64,000 nucleotides of DNA. It comes from an uncultured Ignavibacteriota bacterium (GTDB lineage Bacteria; Bacteroidota; Ignavibacteria; UBA10030; UBA8401). Each line of letters begins with the position of its first letter. Within the stretch, counting starts at the first letter, position 1. The position numbers and the translations under genes were made by a program. Shown one piece after another: positions 1-8,757 of the stretch. The DNA is taken from NCBI GenBank assembly GCA_903861125.1, contig CAIOTF010000023.1:310001-374000 (forward strand). The letters are read 5' to 3'. The notes beneath the pieces were generated by a model. That model was given only the letters and a program-made list of their open reading frames with translations, was not told where the DNA came from and searched no databases.

Positions 1-455
1 ACGCCTAGTTCACTATTTGGAACAGTGCCAAATCCGCCTTCCAACGTTGCGCTAAGCGGCTGATTTGTAGTAGCATTACCTACAATAATAACGCCACCCC
101 AATCACCTGGTGCCCTCTGCCCAACCGCCTGCTCACTTGAAAAAACGATCGGTGCAGTTACTTTGCCGTCAGCGATTATTTTTGCGCCGCGTTTGATAAT
201 AATTGTTCCACCGGAAAGTTTATCACCGACAATCAGTGTCCCGGGGTCGATTGTAATCTTGTATAATGAATCAATAAAGTACCAGCCTGTTAAAACGTAT
301 GTAGTGTCTTTGCTCAATTTAATGTCTGCCGTTTGGTGATACGGCATTCTGAAATTTGTTGCTCCTCTGCCGGCACCCAATATTTTTGTGGGGCGCGCCA
401 AAAGCGCTACGGATGAAAGGATCAATATGATACAAACGGTGAAAACTTTTCTCAT
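1..455 (-). CDS. Secreted surface protein, N-terminal part only
   Basis: The gene starts at 455 (ATG, with AGGAG a few bases upstream) and runs off the left edge, so only about 151 residues are visible. The N-terminus is a typical signal peptide ending near LLARP. The mature part is rich in beta-forming, Gly-rich segments and contains GDWGGVIIVGNA, a motif that recurs in large Bacteroidota surface proteins that often end in a T9SS sorting domain; the C-terminus cannot be checked here. It lies 126 bases downstream of a TonB receptor on the same strand, so the two may be co-transcribed and work together at the outer membrane. Its precise function is unknown. Confidence 0.75.
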   Translation of the reverse strand, partial: MRKVFTVCIILILSSVALLARPTKILGAGRGATNFRMPYHQTADIKLSKDTTYVLTGWYFIDSLYKITIDPGTLIVGDKLSGGTIIIKRGAKIIADGKVTAPIVFSSEQAVGQRAPGDWGGVIIVGNATTNQPLSATLEGGFGTVPNSELG

Positions 456-581
456 GAACTACTCCTAATTTATATTGAATTATGGTGAATTGTGATAAAA
501 ATATCTCGTTTTACAATACCACAAAATAACTTTTCAATATTATGAGAATGTAAATTTCAGGTTATCGAATGTAGATGTTTT

Positions 582-3347
582 CTATATACCAACCGATACT
601 TGCAGTGAATATGTTGTTCCGTTGTTCACGCGTTGATAAACACGGTCTTGCTGTGTCAGGATCCGTTCTTTGTTGGTAAGATTTTTTATTGTCAGTTTTG
701 ATTCAACGCCATTGAAGAGTGATTGCGATATGCTCAGATCAACGATGTCTCTCGGTTGTTCATAAATATCGGAGGTTAAAAATCCAACGGCATCCAATCG
801 TCTGCCAAACCGATTGTAAAGAACGTTCACCGTTGTGCCGAATGTCGGCTCTGTGAACAATAACGATATGTTAATCATGTAGGGAGACTGTCCTTGAAGT
901 GGCCGCGTTCCTATGCTTGATATTGTATTTGAAGAATTTCCGCTGATAAGTGGAAATTGAACGGCCGAAAATATTCGCGTATAATTCCCTGTTAACGAAA
1001 AGTTGCCAAAGTATCCTCCAAGGAAATTGAGGGATTTACGTGTTTCAAGTTCAAACCCGTAATTCCGCGCATGATCAGAATTAAACCACGAGCGAGTTCG
1101 CACTGAAGTAAAGTATAACTGTTCTTCGATCGCACCCGAAATAGTTTTGTAAAAATAGCTGAGCGCTAACACTTCGCCAGCATTTGGAAATATCTCAAAA
1201 CGAATATCGTAATTATGAACATAGGAACGCTGCAGGTTCGGATTGCCACCGACGACCTCGTAGGTGATGAAATCATAAAATCCTGAGGATGCTATCTCGC
1301 GGAATTCGGGGCGATTTAGTGTGTGGCTATATGCAAAACGAAAGTTAGTATTGTCGTTAACGATGTATGTTAAATTAGCAGAAGGAAGAAAGTCATTGTT
1401 TTTTAATTGAGTATCGTCCTTGGGTCCGTTAAGTTGATAAGAACGTGGGACGTATACATTTTGGGATGAATTTTCCAGTCGGGCACCCCCTGTAAATCTA
1501 AAGTTTTGGTCGAATATATTGAACGGCAGATCGACCATTGCGTACCCCGCGGTTGTTTTCTGATCGCCGAAATAATTATCCGTCGGTTTGGATGATTCAT
1601 CGATTTGGAAATTGTTCCCTCCGAAATTATTAGGGTCATAGATCGTAGTAATCGGCAGTTGTGACAGCGATGGATTGTACCTTTTTAACGTAATGTTAAA
1701 AAAACGCATCTCATAATTCGTCGTTTTATTTTCCATAAGCGTGCCGAATTTCAGTTTTGCAATTCCGAATGGAACGGAAAAATCCAAATGATAATCCGTT
1801 GTTCTACCGTTAAGGTGACTCCATGATCGTTGGTTAATCGCCGCGTCATAGGGTGTATTTTCAGGAACATCAACGCCGCGATAATACGAAACATCTTTTC
1901 TGTCAGGGTCCTGGCGAGAGGAAGAAGAAACAGCTATTTTCCAATCCGCGCTGAGGTTCCCTGCGGCAGGAAACATATGTTCACCGGAGAGAATGCCGGT
2001 ATACGTTTTTCGCTCGCTCCACTGCGTTGCTAAAAAGATATTCTGCGTGCTGTTGTTACCGTCAATACCGTTAAAATCACGTATATCGTCGTCCGCTGTC
2101 TGGCTGTAATTATTTTTGAAAGAGAGTTTATGCAGTCCTGAAAATTTATAGCTAAGGTTTATCATGCCTCCCCAAAGGACAGAAAAATTATCCTGTATTC
2201 CCTTCAAATTTCTGGAAATCTCCATGGCATTGATGATTTTATAGCTTCGTTGGTATGAATTCCGGTATGAAAGAGCACCAATATATCCGAACTGCCCGCT
2301 TTCCTGATCTTGTTCGTCAAACAAAAAGTTGTCCCCGAACGAAATGCTTATTGACATATTCATCGGCGCATTTTTTGATTTGGGTGCCCAGTTATTCGGT
2401 AGTACTTTTGCTAGGTCCGATGAATTTTCGGGGATGGCAGGCAAAGTTCTCGTTCCGTCGTCTACCGCCAACCAATCACTTTTACCTCCTTGCGACGATT
2501 GAAAGTTTTTGAATGTTGTAATGCTGTTCCAGCCTGTAGTAATTCCTAATTTCACCGTACGCGTATCGGGGAAATCCAACGTATTCATTTGAACCAATCC
2601 GCCAGTAAAATCACCTGGAAGATCCGGTGTCGCACTTTTCACAACGGTAGTGTTTTCAAGGAGATTGGAGGGGATCATGTCGAAAGCAAAACTTTTCTTT
2701 CCAATTTCTGTGCTACTGACACTAGCACCGTTCAACGTTGTTCCGTTATATCGTTCCGATGCTCCGCGTATAAAAACGAATTTATTGTCGACAATGGAAA
2801 GTCCTACAATACGTTTCAGCACATCTCCGGACGTTGCATCCGGTGTTCTTTTGACCTGTTCAGCGCTGATACCATCTCCGATGCTGTATGCTTTTTTTCG
2901 TTCGGCAAGAATTGCGCCATCTCCGGATTTTATCACTGATGCGGTGATGACAACTTCCTGCTGCTGGATTCCTTGGTTTTGCCGTAGGCTTACATTGAGT
3001 ATTGTTTGTTCTCCGGATGTGATAACAATGCCTGAAATTACCTTGACCTCATAGCCAAGGAATGATACTCGCAGGACGTAGATGCCGGCTGGCACTTTTT
3101 TGATTTGAAATTTTCCTTCAATATCCGTTGAAATGCCTAATTTTGTATCAACAATAAATACATTCGCTCCAATAAGCTCTTCTCCCGATTTTTCGTCGGT
3201 TACAGTGCCGATTATGTTACCTCCTTGCTGTGTCTGTTGAAGACGGGTATTCTCCGATACGCTTTGGTTCTGATTTTGAGCAAGGAGAGTGATGGATGAG
3301 ATAATAGTATAAAAAAGATAGAGGCTTATTCTGATTCTATGCGACAT
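582..3347 (-). CDS. TonB-dependent outer-membrane receptor with carboxypeptidase-regulatory domain
   Basis: This 921-residue protein has a signal peptide (about residues 1-24), a CarboxypepD_reg-like beta-sandwich at about 47-125 (GTVTDEKSGEELIGANV), a plug domain at about 150-260 (FIRGASERYNGTTLNGA) and a long beta-barrel ending YSLQVSVGI, consistent with a C-terminal barrel strand. This is the standard design of Bacteroidota importers energised by TonB-ExbBD. The substrate cannot be read from the sequence, and there is no SusD-like partner. The start is supported by AAGGAT upstream of the ATG at 3347. The neighbouring secreted protein at 1-455 is the obvious candidate partner. Confidence 0.93.
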   Translation of the reverse strand: MSHRIRISLYLFYTIISSITLLAQNQNQSVSENTRLQQTQQGGNIIGTVTDEKSGEELIGANVFIVDTKLGISTDIEGKFQIKKVPAGIYVLRVSFLGYEVKVISGIVITSGEQTILNVSLRQNQGIQQQEVVITASVIKSGDGAILAERKKAYSIGDGISAEQVKRTPDATSGDVLKRIVGLSIVDNKFVFIRGASERYNGTTLNGASVSSTEIGKKSFAFDMIPSNLLENTTVVKSATPDLPGDFTGGLVQMNTLDFPDTRTVKLGITTGWNSITTFKNFQSSQGGKSDWLAVDDGTRTLPAIPENSSDLAKVLPNNWAPKSKNAPMNMSISISFGDNFLFDEQDQESGQFGYIGALSYRNSYQRSYKIINAMEISRNLKGIQDNFSVLWGGMINLSYKFSGLHKLSFKNNYSQTADDDIRDFNGIDGNNSTQNIFLATQWSERKTYTGILSGEHMFPAAGNLSADWKIAVSSSSRQDPDRKDVSYYRGVDVPENTPYDAAINQRSWSHLNGRTTDYHLDFSVPFGIAKLKFGTLMENKTTNYEMRFFNITLKRYNPSLSQLPITTIYDPNNFGGNNFQIDESSKPTDNYFGDQKTTAGYAMVDLPFNIFDQNFRFTGGARLENSSQNVYVPRSYQLNGPKDDTQLKNNDFLPSANLTYIVNDNTNFRFAYSHTLNRPEFREIASSGFYDFITYEVVGGNPNLQRSYVHNYDIRFEIFPNAGEVLALSYFYKTISGAIEEQLYFTSVRTRSWFNSDHARNYGFELETRKSLNFLGGYFGNFSLTGNYTRIFSAVQFPLISGNSSNTISSIGTRPLQGQSPYMINISLLFTEPTFGTTVNVLYNRFGRRLDAVGFLTSDIYEQPRDIVDLSISQSLFNGVESKLTIKNLTNKERILTQQDRVYQRVNNGTTYSLQVSVGI

Positions 3348-3546
3348 TATGATCCTTAATTGATTTTTTATTCAATCTTTACAGCAGAAATATCGGGTTT
3401 TACTATTATTCTTATGTTATGATGGTGTTAACGATAGTTTAAGATTCGGTAATACCATCTTGACAATGTGTTAATAAGGGGCGATTTACGGCTACAAAGA
3501 AATGGGGTGACGTTATATGCGAGCTGGAAACGGGTGCTTTATCAGA

Positions 3547-4323
3547 TTACACGGCTAATTTATGAACACGGCTCGTTACAACATCGTGCGCACGATTGGC
3601 CAAATCTTTTGCGTTTGTGATGCACGCCGTTGAAATACTGCGGTGTATCACCAATGATGCTTCAATTGACTCTGCTTTTAATACATCCAAAAAATGATCC
3701 ATAAATGTCATGTCGCCATACCAGCAAACAATATCCCTATTTAAGAGACATACTGAAGCATTGTTTATTTTTTCATAGTTTAACGATATGGGCAGTACGG
3801 AAACGTTGGTATGTATTGGTGCGGTGAATAACGAAGAGCGAAATGGCAGCATTGTTTCACCGTTGGTTGAAGTCCCTTCCGGAAATATATTAACATTCAT
3901 CCCTTCCAATAACGCCTTCTCAATTTCTTCAACCGAATTCTTCGTGCCGCGAAAAGCCGTTCGATCAATAAAAAGAGTGCCGCCAAGAGAGGCCAGCCAG
4001 CCGATGACGGGCCATGATTGAACATCTTTTTTTGCTACAAATAATGTCGGAATGATTGATGCAATAATAATTACATCGATGTAGCTGAGGTGGTTTGAAA
4101 CGATGAGATAATTGGCCGAGGGATCAATGGCGTTTTCTGATGTAACAGAGACTTTAATATTCAGTATCCATATCATCACGCTGGCCCAATGTGCAGATGT
4201 TACAGTAAGGATTCGCAGGGGTTTTTTCCGCAACACCATAAAGACGATTTGAATGCAGATGGCAATGCATAAAAATATTATTGTTGCCGCAGAAAACAAT
4301 AATAACTTTCGAATCCTTATCAT
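3547..4323 (-). CDS. PlsC-family 1-acyl-glycerol-phosphate-type O-acyltransferase (OlsA/GlsA-like)
   Basis: This 258-residue membrane-associated acyltransferase has an N-terminal hydrophobic anchor (residues about 7-30), the catalytic HX4D box at H78-D83 (NHLSYID) and the acceptor-binding FPEGTS at 147-152. The family transfers an acyl chain from acyl-ACP or acyl-CoA to a hydroxyl group of a lysolipid. Its ATG overlaps the stop of the upstream N-acyltransferase by an ATGA, so the two are translationally coupled. That pairing is the hallmark of OlsB-OlsA (ornithine lipids) and GlsB-GlsA (glycine lipids in Bacteroides), so esterification of an N-acyl amino acid is more likely than phosphatidic acid synthesis. 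The amino acid head group is not determined. Confidence 0.85.
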   Translation of the reverse strand: MIRIRKLLLFSAATIIFLCIAICIQIVFMVLRKKPLRILTVTSAHWASVMIWILNIKVSVTSENAIDPSANYLIVSNHLSYIDVIIIASIIPTLFVAKKDVQSWPVIGWLASLGGTLFIDRTAFRGTKNSVEEIEKALLEGMNVNIFPEGTSTNGETMLPFRSSLFTAPIHTNVSVLPISLNYEKINNASVCLLNRDIVCWYGDMTFMDHFLDVLKAESIEASLVIHRSISTACITNAKDLANRAHDVVTSRVHKLAV

Positions 4324-5114
4324 GAGGCTTTTGCCGATGAATGATAGTGGTTTTTATATTTCTCGGTGATCTTTTGTGTATCAACAACAATTAAAAAATC
4401 CGTTGTGCCAAATTCTTTATCGTATGCCGGTTCGCCGCAGATCATGGCCCCGAGTCGTAAATATCCTTTCATCAACGGCGGGAATTTTCTATAAGCCTTT
4501 TCAATATCTTCAGAAGTGAGAAGTTGGAAGAGAAGACTCATTGAACAAATATCCAACGGTGCAACACGATATTCTTCCGGTGCAAAATGGTATAATTGGA
4601 AATATGCATATGCTGCAGCAATTTCTGTAACATTATTAGTGTGAAAACTTGCACAGCCAAAAAGATTGGCGATGGAATGCATCTCCAAATATTTTGCGAT
4701 TCCACTCCATAATAAATTAATCACCGCGAGAGATCGGTATTCTTTGGCAACACACGATCTGCCTAATTCAAGAGATTGTCCGGGTAATTTCTTAAATTTG
4801 GAAAGATCGAATTCATTTTCTGAATAAAATCCTATGTGTTTTTCCGCTTTTTCTTGTGGCAACAAGCGATACGTGCCTACAACCTTATTCGTTGCAATCT
4901 CTTTGACAATAAGATGATCGCAAAAAGTGTCGTAAACATCGGAATCAAATCCTGATTCAAATGAGGATTGCAGTCCTTCGTGTAATTCAAGATTAAAGAC
5001 TTCAAAGCGAAGCCGTAATGCATCCTCAATTTCGTGTAACGAATCAGCTATTTTTACAACAAAATTCGATGTTGAACAAAGAATTGGTTGGCGAATCAAC
5101 AGAGCATTTTGCAC
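4320..5114 (-). CDS. GNAT-fold N-acyltransferase of the OlsB/GlsB (hemolysin-like) family
   Basis: The 264-residue product carries the Acetyltransf_5-type N-acyltransferase core (RFEVFNLELHEG, then the LELGRSCV and RSLAVINLLW region), as in OlsB and GlsB, which attach a 3-hydroxyacyl chain to the amino group of ornithine or glycine. An open frame extends to a TTG at 5138, but an AGGAGG lies five bases before the GTG at 5114, inside that extension, so 5114 is chosen as the start. It is the first gene of a two-gene operon with the PlsC-like O-acyltransferase. Expected product: a phosphorus-free aminoacyl membrane lipid. The substrate amino acid is inferred, not seen. Confidence 0.82.
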   Translation of the reverse strand: MQNALLIRQPILCSTSNFVVKIADSLHEIEDALRLRFEVFNLELHEGLQSSFESGFDSDVYDTFCDHLIVKEIATNKVVGTYRLLPQEKAEKHIGFYSENEFDLSKFKKLPGQSLELGRSCVAKEYRSLAVINLLWSGIAKYLEMHSIANLFGCASFHTNNVTEIAAAYAYFQLYHFAPEEYRVAPLDICSMSLLFQLLTSEDIEKAYRKFPPLMKGYLRLGAMICGEPAYDKEFGTTDFLIVVDTQKITEKYKNHYHSSAKAS

Positions 5115-5403
5115 GCGTTCCTCCTTTTTTGCTGACAAATTACTTTCTAACTATTTTCTGAATATTATGTATAGATCAAGGCAGTATTATCATTCTGTCG
5201 GGATAGTTTCGCGCATCCGACTACTCAGAGTATGCGGTTAAAAATTTGATTACTTGTTTCCATCAACATGTTCATATATATTTTTACTATTCATCGGGAA
5301 CACGCACGGCGGACAAAAACTTCGCTTGGATCTATGCTAAACGAGGCATGAGCCGCACGCTAAAAAGGACAATACGTTCGGCAAGATATTTTTCTTCTAC
5401 AAA

Positions 5404-5910
5404 ATGACTTGGATTATAAAACTATATGTTGTGCGACACGCTGCAGCTGAAGAGCGGGGCAAAAAATCGGTTCAATACGACGATCGTAAACTGACAAAAA
5501 GCGGTATCCGCAAGATGCGGGAGAATTCAAAAGGGATCGCTGAAATTATCAAGACTCCGCGCTGTATTGTTTCTTCTCCATTGAAACGGGCAATTACAAC
5601 CGCGGAAATTCTTGCAAGCGTTTTCAATGGTTCGGTTACGATTGCTCTCGAAGACGATCTTCGTCCTGAATCAACGACCGCTGCAATTATTCAATTATGC
5701 AAAAAATATGCCGAGCAGGGCGAATTTGTCATCGTCGGACATGAACCCAATCTGGGAAAATTCGTTTCAACGCTTCTTGGTCAAGCAGAGCGGTCCATTG
5801 TGTTGAAAAAAGGTTCGATTTGTGCCGTAGAGTTTGATGTCGACGAGCCAAAACGATCTCGGCTGCTATTTTACCTCACCCCTCGCCTTCTTCGAAAGAT
5901 CTCAGAATGA
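5404..5910 (+). CDS. sixA: SixA-like histidine phosphatase
   Basis: This 168-residue protein of the histidine-phosphatase superfamily is about the usual length for SixA. The catalytic RHA motif is at 11-13 (H12 would be the phospho-accepting histidine) and the second catalytic histidine is in VGHEPNL (H113). Conserved arginine-containing SSPLKRA is at 57-63. SixA-type enzymes remove phosphate from phosphohistidine in phosphorelay or PTS proteins, but small-molecule phosphatases share this fold. No clear ribosome-binding site precedes the ATG. It stands alone on the plus strand, divergent from the acyltransferase operon. Confidence 0.8.
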   Translation: MTWIIKLYVVRHAAAEERGKKSVQYDDRKLTKSGIRKMRENSKGIAEIIKTPRCIVSSPLKRAITTAEILASVFNGSVTIALEDDLRPESTTAAIIQLCKKYAEQGEFVIVGHEPNLGKFVSTLLGQAERSIVLKKGSICAVEFDVDEPKRSRLLFYLTPRLLRKISE

Positions 5911-6048
5911 CCTTCTTGTTCTGACTATATCAAAGCATATCAATATCTTATACGATCTACATGCTTCATCATATGATAATATTCGCATAACTTCTTCATT
6001 ATGATTGATGTCTATATTTTGCGTCATCAATAATCAAGAAACGTAGAA

Positions 6049-6957
6049 ATGCGAATCGCACATCTTTCTGACCTTCATTTGAGCCCGGATCATTACCCCG
6101 AGCGGACCGATGCATTCTATGAGATTCTCCAAAAATGCAGATCATTAAAGACCGACCATATTGTCATCACCGGAGATATTACAAATCAGGCACGACCGAA
6201 GGAGTTCGCCCATGCGCGCAGTATCTTAAATGAATTCGGCCTTCTCGATCCCGAAAAACTAACGGTGACAATTGGAAACCATGATATATTCGGCGGTCCA
6301 TATTATGCGGAAGATGTGCTGTCCTTTCCCGGATTCTGCAAAAAAACAGACTATAATGCTAAGGTAAAAGAATTCTATTCAACCTTTCGCGAATCGTTCG
6401 AGGGGTGCAAATACGTTTCCAGCACGTCGATCTTTCCCTTCGTGAAAATGGTGAAGGATGTTGCTTTGGTCGGCATTAATTCCGTTGCACAATGGAACTC
6501 ATGGACGAATCCTCTTGGCTCAAACGGCAATGTAGAGAAACATCAGTTGAAAAAACTTAATGAGATTTTTTCGGGCGATATGCTGAAAGGAAAAACAATC
6601 CTCGTTCTGATCCACCATCATTTCAATAAATTGGAAGCAAAGAAAGCTGCAGGAAATCTTGAACGGTTGTGGCACACCATCGAATCGAGCACGATGAAGC
6701 TGTGGAAGAAAAAAAAATTGTTCCGTTTGTTCCATTCTGTTCTGGTCACCAAAGTGCTGCACGGACATGTCCATCATCATCATCACTATCACCGGAAGAA
6801 GATCTCCTTCCTGAATGCAGGAGGAACGATGTTCCCAAACGAGTTATCGCAACGTCAATTCCATATGCTTCGCGTTGGGAAAAAAGAGACCGAACATTCG
6901 TCGATCAGTATCGCAGTGCCGCTGCAAAAACAATTTCAGATTTCCAAAAGACAATGA
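6049..6957 (+). CDS. Calcineurin-like metallophosphoesterase
   Basis: This 302-residue cytoplasmic phosphoesterase has the full dimetal motif set: DLH (D8, H10), GD (D43), GNHD (76-79), a middle HHH and the C-terminal GHVHH. The last motif is embedded in an unusual natural histidine-rich run (HGHVHHHHHYHR), which could bind extra metal or may simply be chance. The family covers cAMP phosphodiesterases, UDP-diacylglucosamine hydrolases and others; the substrate is not clear. It precedes the HAD phosphatase of the sugar locus by 47 bases, so it might belong to that transcription unit. Confidence 0.85.
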   Translation: MRIAHLSDLHLSPDHYPERTDAFYEILQKCRSLKTDHIVITGDITNQARPKEFAHARSILNEFGLLDPEKLTVTIGNHDIFGGPYYAEDVLSFPGFCKKTDYNAKVKEFYSTFRESFEGCKYVSSTSIFPFVKMVKDVALVGINSVAQWNSWTNPLGSNGNVEKHQLKKLNEIFSGDMLKGKTILVLIHHHFNKLEAKKAAGNLERLWHTIESSTMKLWKKKKLFRLFHSVLVTKVLHGHVHHHHHYHRKKISFLNAGGTMFPNELSQRQFHMLRVGKKETEHSSISIAVPLQKQFQISKRQ

Positions 6958-7004
6958 CCGGTCCACCGCTGTAGCGATCTTTCCCTTTTACCAAAGAAAA
7001 CACA

Positions 7005-7541
7005 ATGACGATGACTTCTTCTCTTGTAAAACGACTGAAACATATCAGATTGTTGGTGACCGATGTGGATGGTGTGCTGACCGATGCCGGTATGTATTAC
7101 AGCGAAAATGGCATTGAACAAAAAAAATTCTCTACGCGCGACGGTATGGGACTGACTTTGCTTCGCCATGCCGGACTCGTTACTGCTATCGTTACCAGCG
7201 AAGAGACGGAAATCGTCCGATTGCGCGCAAAAAAGTTGAAAATCAATAATCTTTATCAGGGAGTGCGCAATAAGATCAAAACGGTCGAAAAGATTAAACT
7301 GAAATATTCTCTGGAGTGGAAAGAAATTGCGTATATCGGCGACGATGTTAATGATCTGGAGGTGATGTCAATAGTCGGATTTGCCGCAACTCCGTCCGAC
7401 GGAAGCCGATGGAATAAAAAACTTGCACACTATATTACAGAGCGAAAAGGGGGCGAAGGATGTGTGCGAGAGATCTGCGATATGATCCTTGAATCGCAGC
7501 ATCTTGATAAGGATATCTTTGGTCTGTATAAAAAGTACTGA
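7005..7541 (+). CDS. KdsC-like HAD-family sugar-phosphate phosphatase
   Basis: This 178-residue C0-type HAD phosphatase has the nucleophile motif DVDGVLTD (D20, D22), TSEE as motif II and GDDVND (112-117) as motif III. Length and the RDGMGL segment match KdsC (Kdo-8-phosphate phosphatase) and the phosphatases that act on N-acylneuraminate-9-phosphate-like acids. A NeuB-type synthase, a cytidylyltransferase and other sugar genes follow, so it probably dephosphorylates the nine- or eight-carbon keto-acid 8/9-phosphate made by that synthase. A second ATG at 7011 is an alternative start. No kdsA or kdsB is in the window. Confidence 0.85.
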   Translation: MTMTSSLVKRLKHIRLLVTDVDGVLTDAGMYYSENGIEQKKFSTRDGMGLTLLRHAGLVTAIVTSEETEIVRLRAKKLKINNLYQGVRNKIKTVEKIKLKYSLEWKEIAYIGDDVNDLEVMSIVGFAATPSDGSRWNKKLAHYITERKGGEGCVREICDMILESQHLDKDIFGLYKKY

Positions 7542-7660
7542 TACTATTTAACCTAAAAAGCATTTCTTCGCCGTGAGGTAACGGAACGGTAACTAAGCAT
7601 TTACTATTTATTCACACCGAGGTCATCGTCAGATAATATTCTCTGAGTAGATTTGTCTGC

Positions 7661-8746
7661 GTGAACAATCGATCAAAAGTATTGTATTTCGTCCTCCGAT
7701 CCGCTCCGCTTATTGCCGGTGCGCTTCTGATGTTGTTGGTGTTTAGAGAGATCGATGTTTCCAAAACAATAAGGATCGTTTTCGGGATGGGAACCATCTT
7801 CCCCACTCTCCTAATTTTTTATTTTATAGGAACATTGTTTGATACATTGGCGTGGCAAATGCTCCTTCGCCCTTCCGGTCGCTCTCTGCCGTTCCTTCGC
7901 CTTCTGCTGATCCACATTGCGGGTGAATCCTACTATCGTTTCCTTCCGGCTGGCGTTGTCGTTGGTGAATCTGTTAAAGTGTTCATGGTAAAAAAATATT
8001 CACTGCTGACAACACCAGAGATCATTTCCAGTCTGATGATGAGAAAATTTTTGATGGGAATCGCGCAGGCACTGTATATAGGATTGGCGGTAATGTCTGG
8101 AATTGTATTGTATTCTAATGGCATCAACGGTACACTGGCTTCCATAGGTCTTGCGTTGAGCGTGGTGTTGCTGTTTCTGTTCGGTATGATGGGATATTTT
8201 TTTGCAAAAGGAGAACTTGGCAAAGCATTATTCTCAGCATTGATCAGGATACCAGTCCCTTGCGTGAAACTTTTCCTACAGAAGAACAGGATGTCATTTT
8301 TGGATACCGACAGTGTCATTAAAGAATCAATCATTCGCTATCGAAGGGAAAGCATCATCGCGGGAATACTCTTTCTGTTGGGCTGGAGTACAGAGCTAAT
8401 TGAAACGTTGGCCATTCTTTTGTCTGTGAACGCATTTGTTACGTTTGGTTCTGTGATGGTCTTTGAACCTATCGTTTCATTCCTTCGTTCTGTCGTCTTT
8501 TTTATTCCGGCTGGTTTGGGAATAATAGAACTTGGCTACTACTCTTCATTACAGACGGTTAGCACCGTCGGAACGGTAGCAGCGGCATTTATTCTCATTA
8601 AACGCGCGAAAGAAGTGTTCTGGATAGTTATTGGAGTGTGCATAACGGCTTTTCTCGGAAAAACCCGGAACGATAAAATGATATTTCATTTTTCTTCCGC
8701 CATCATACCCGATTTTGCGTCTGCATCGAACACAGTCAACAAATAA
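7661..8746 (+). CDS. Lysylphosphatidylglycerol synthase TM region / UPF0104-type membrane protein
   Basis: This 361-residue integral membrane protein, starting at a GTG (7661), has about eight hydrophobic segments and the FRSVVFFIPAGLGIIELGY-type region typical of the LPG_synthase_TM family (UPF0104, also called flippase-like domain). Such proteins act as lipid-linked flippases or unknown membrane factors and are commonly embedded in glycan or hopanoid loci. It sits between the HAD phosphatase and the glycosyltransferase of the sugar locus. A role in moving a lipid-linked glycan or lipid is an inference from context only. Confidence 0.72.
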   Translation: MNNRSKVLYFVLRSAPLIAGALLMLLVFREIDVSKTIRIVFGMGTIFPTLLIFYFIGTLFDTLAWQMLLRPSGRSLPFLRLLLIHIAGESYYRFLPAGVVVGESVKVFMVKKYSLLTTPEIISSLMMRKFLMGIAQALYIGLAVMSGIVLYSNGINGTLASIGLALSVVLLFLFGMMGYFFAKGELGKALFSALIRIPVPCVKLFLQKNRMSFLDTDSVIKESIIRYRRESIIAGILFLLGWSTELIETLAILLSVNAFVTFGSVMVFEPIVSFLRSVVFFIPAGLGIIELGYYSSLQTVSTVGTVAAAFILIKRAKEVFWIVIGVCITAFLGKTRNDKMIFHFSSAIIPDFASASNTVNK

Positions 8747-8757
8747 CATCAGGAATT

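Noticed and set aside
6766-6801. A histidine run that looks like an affinity tag
   Set aside because: It is the native C-terminal GHVHH metal motif of the metallophosphoesterase with extra histidines, in frame and in context; not a vector trace.
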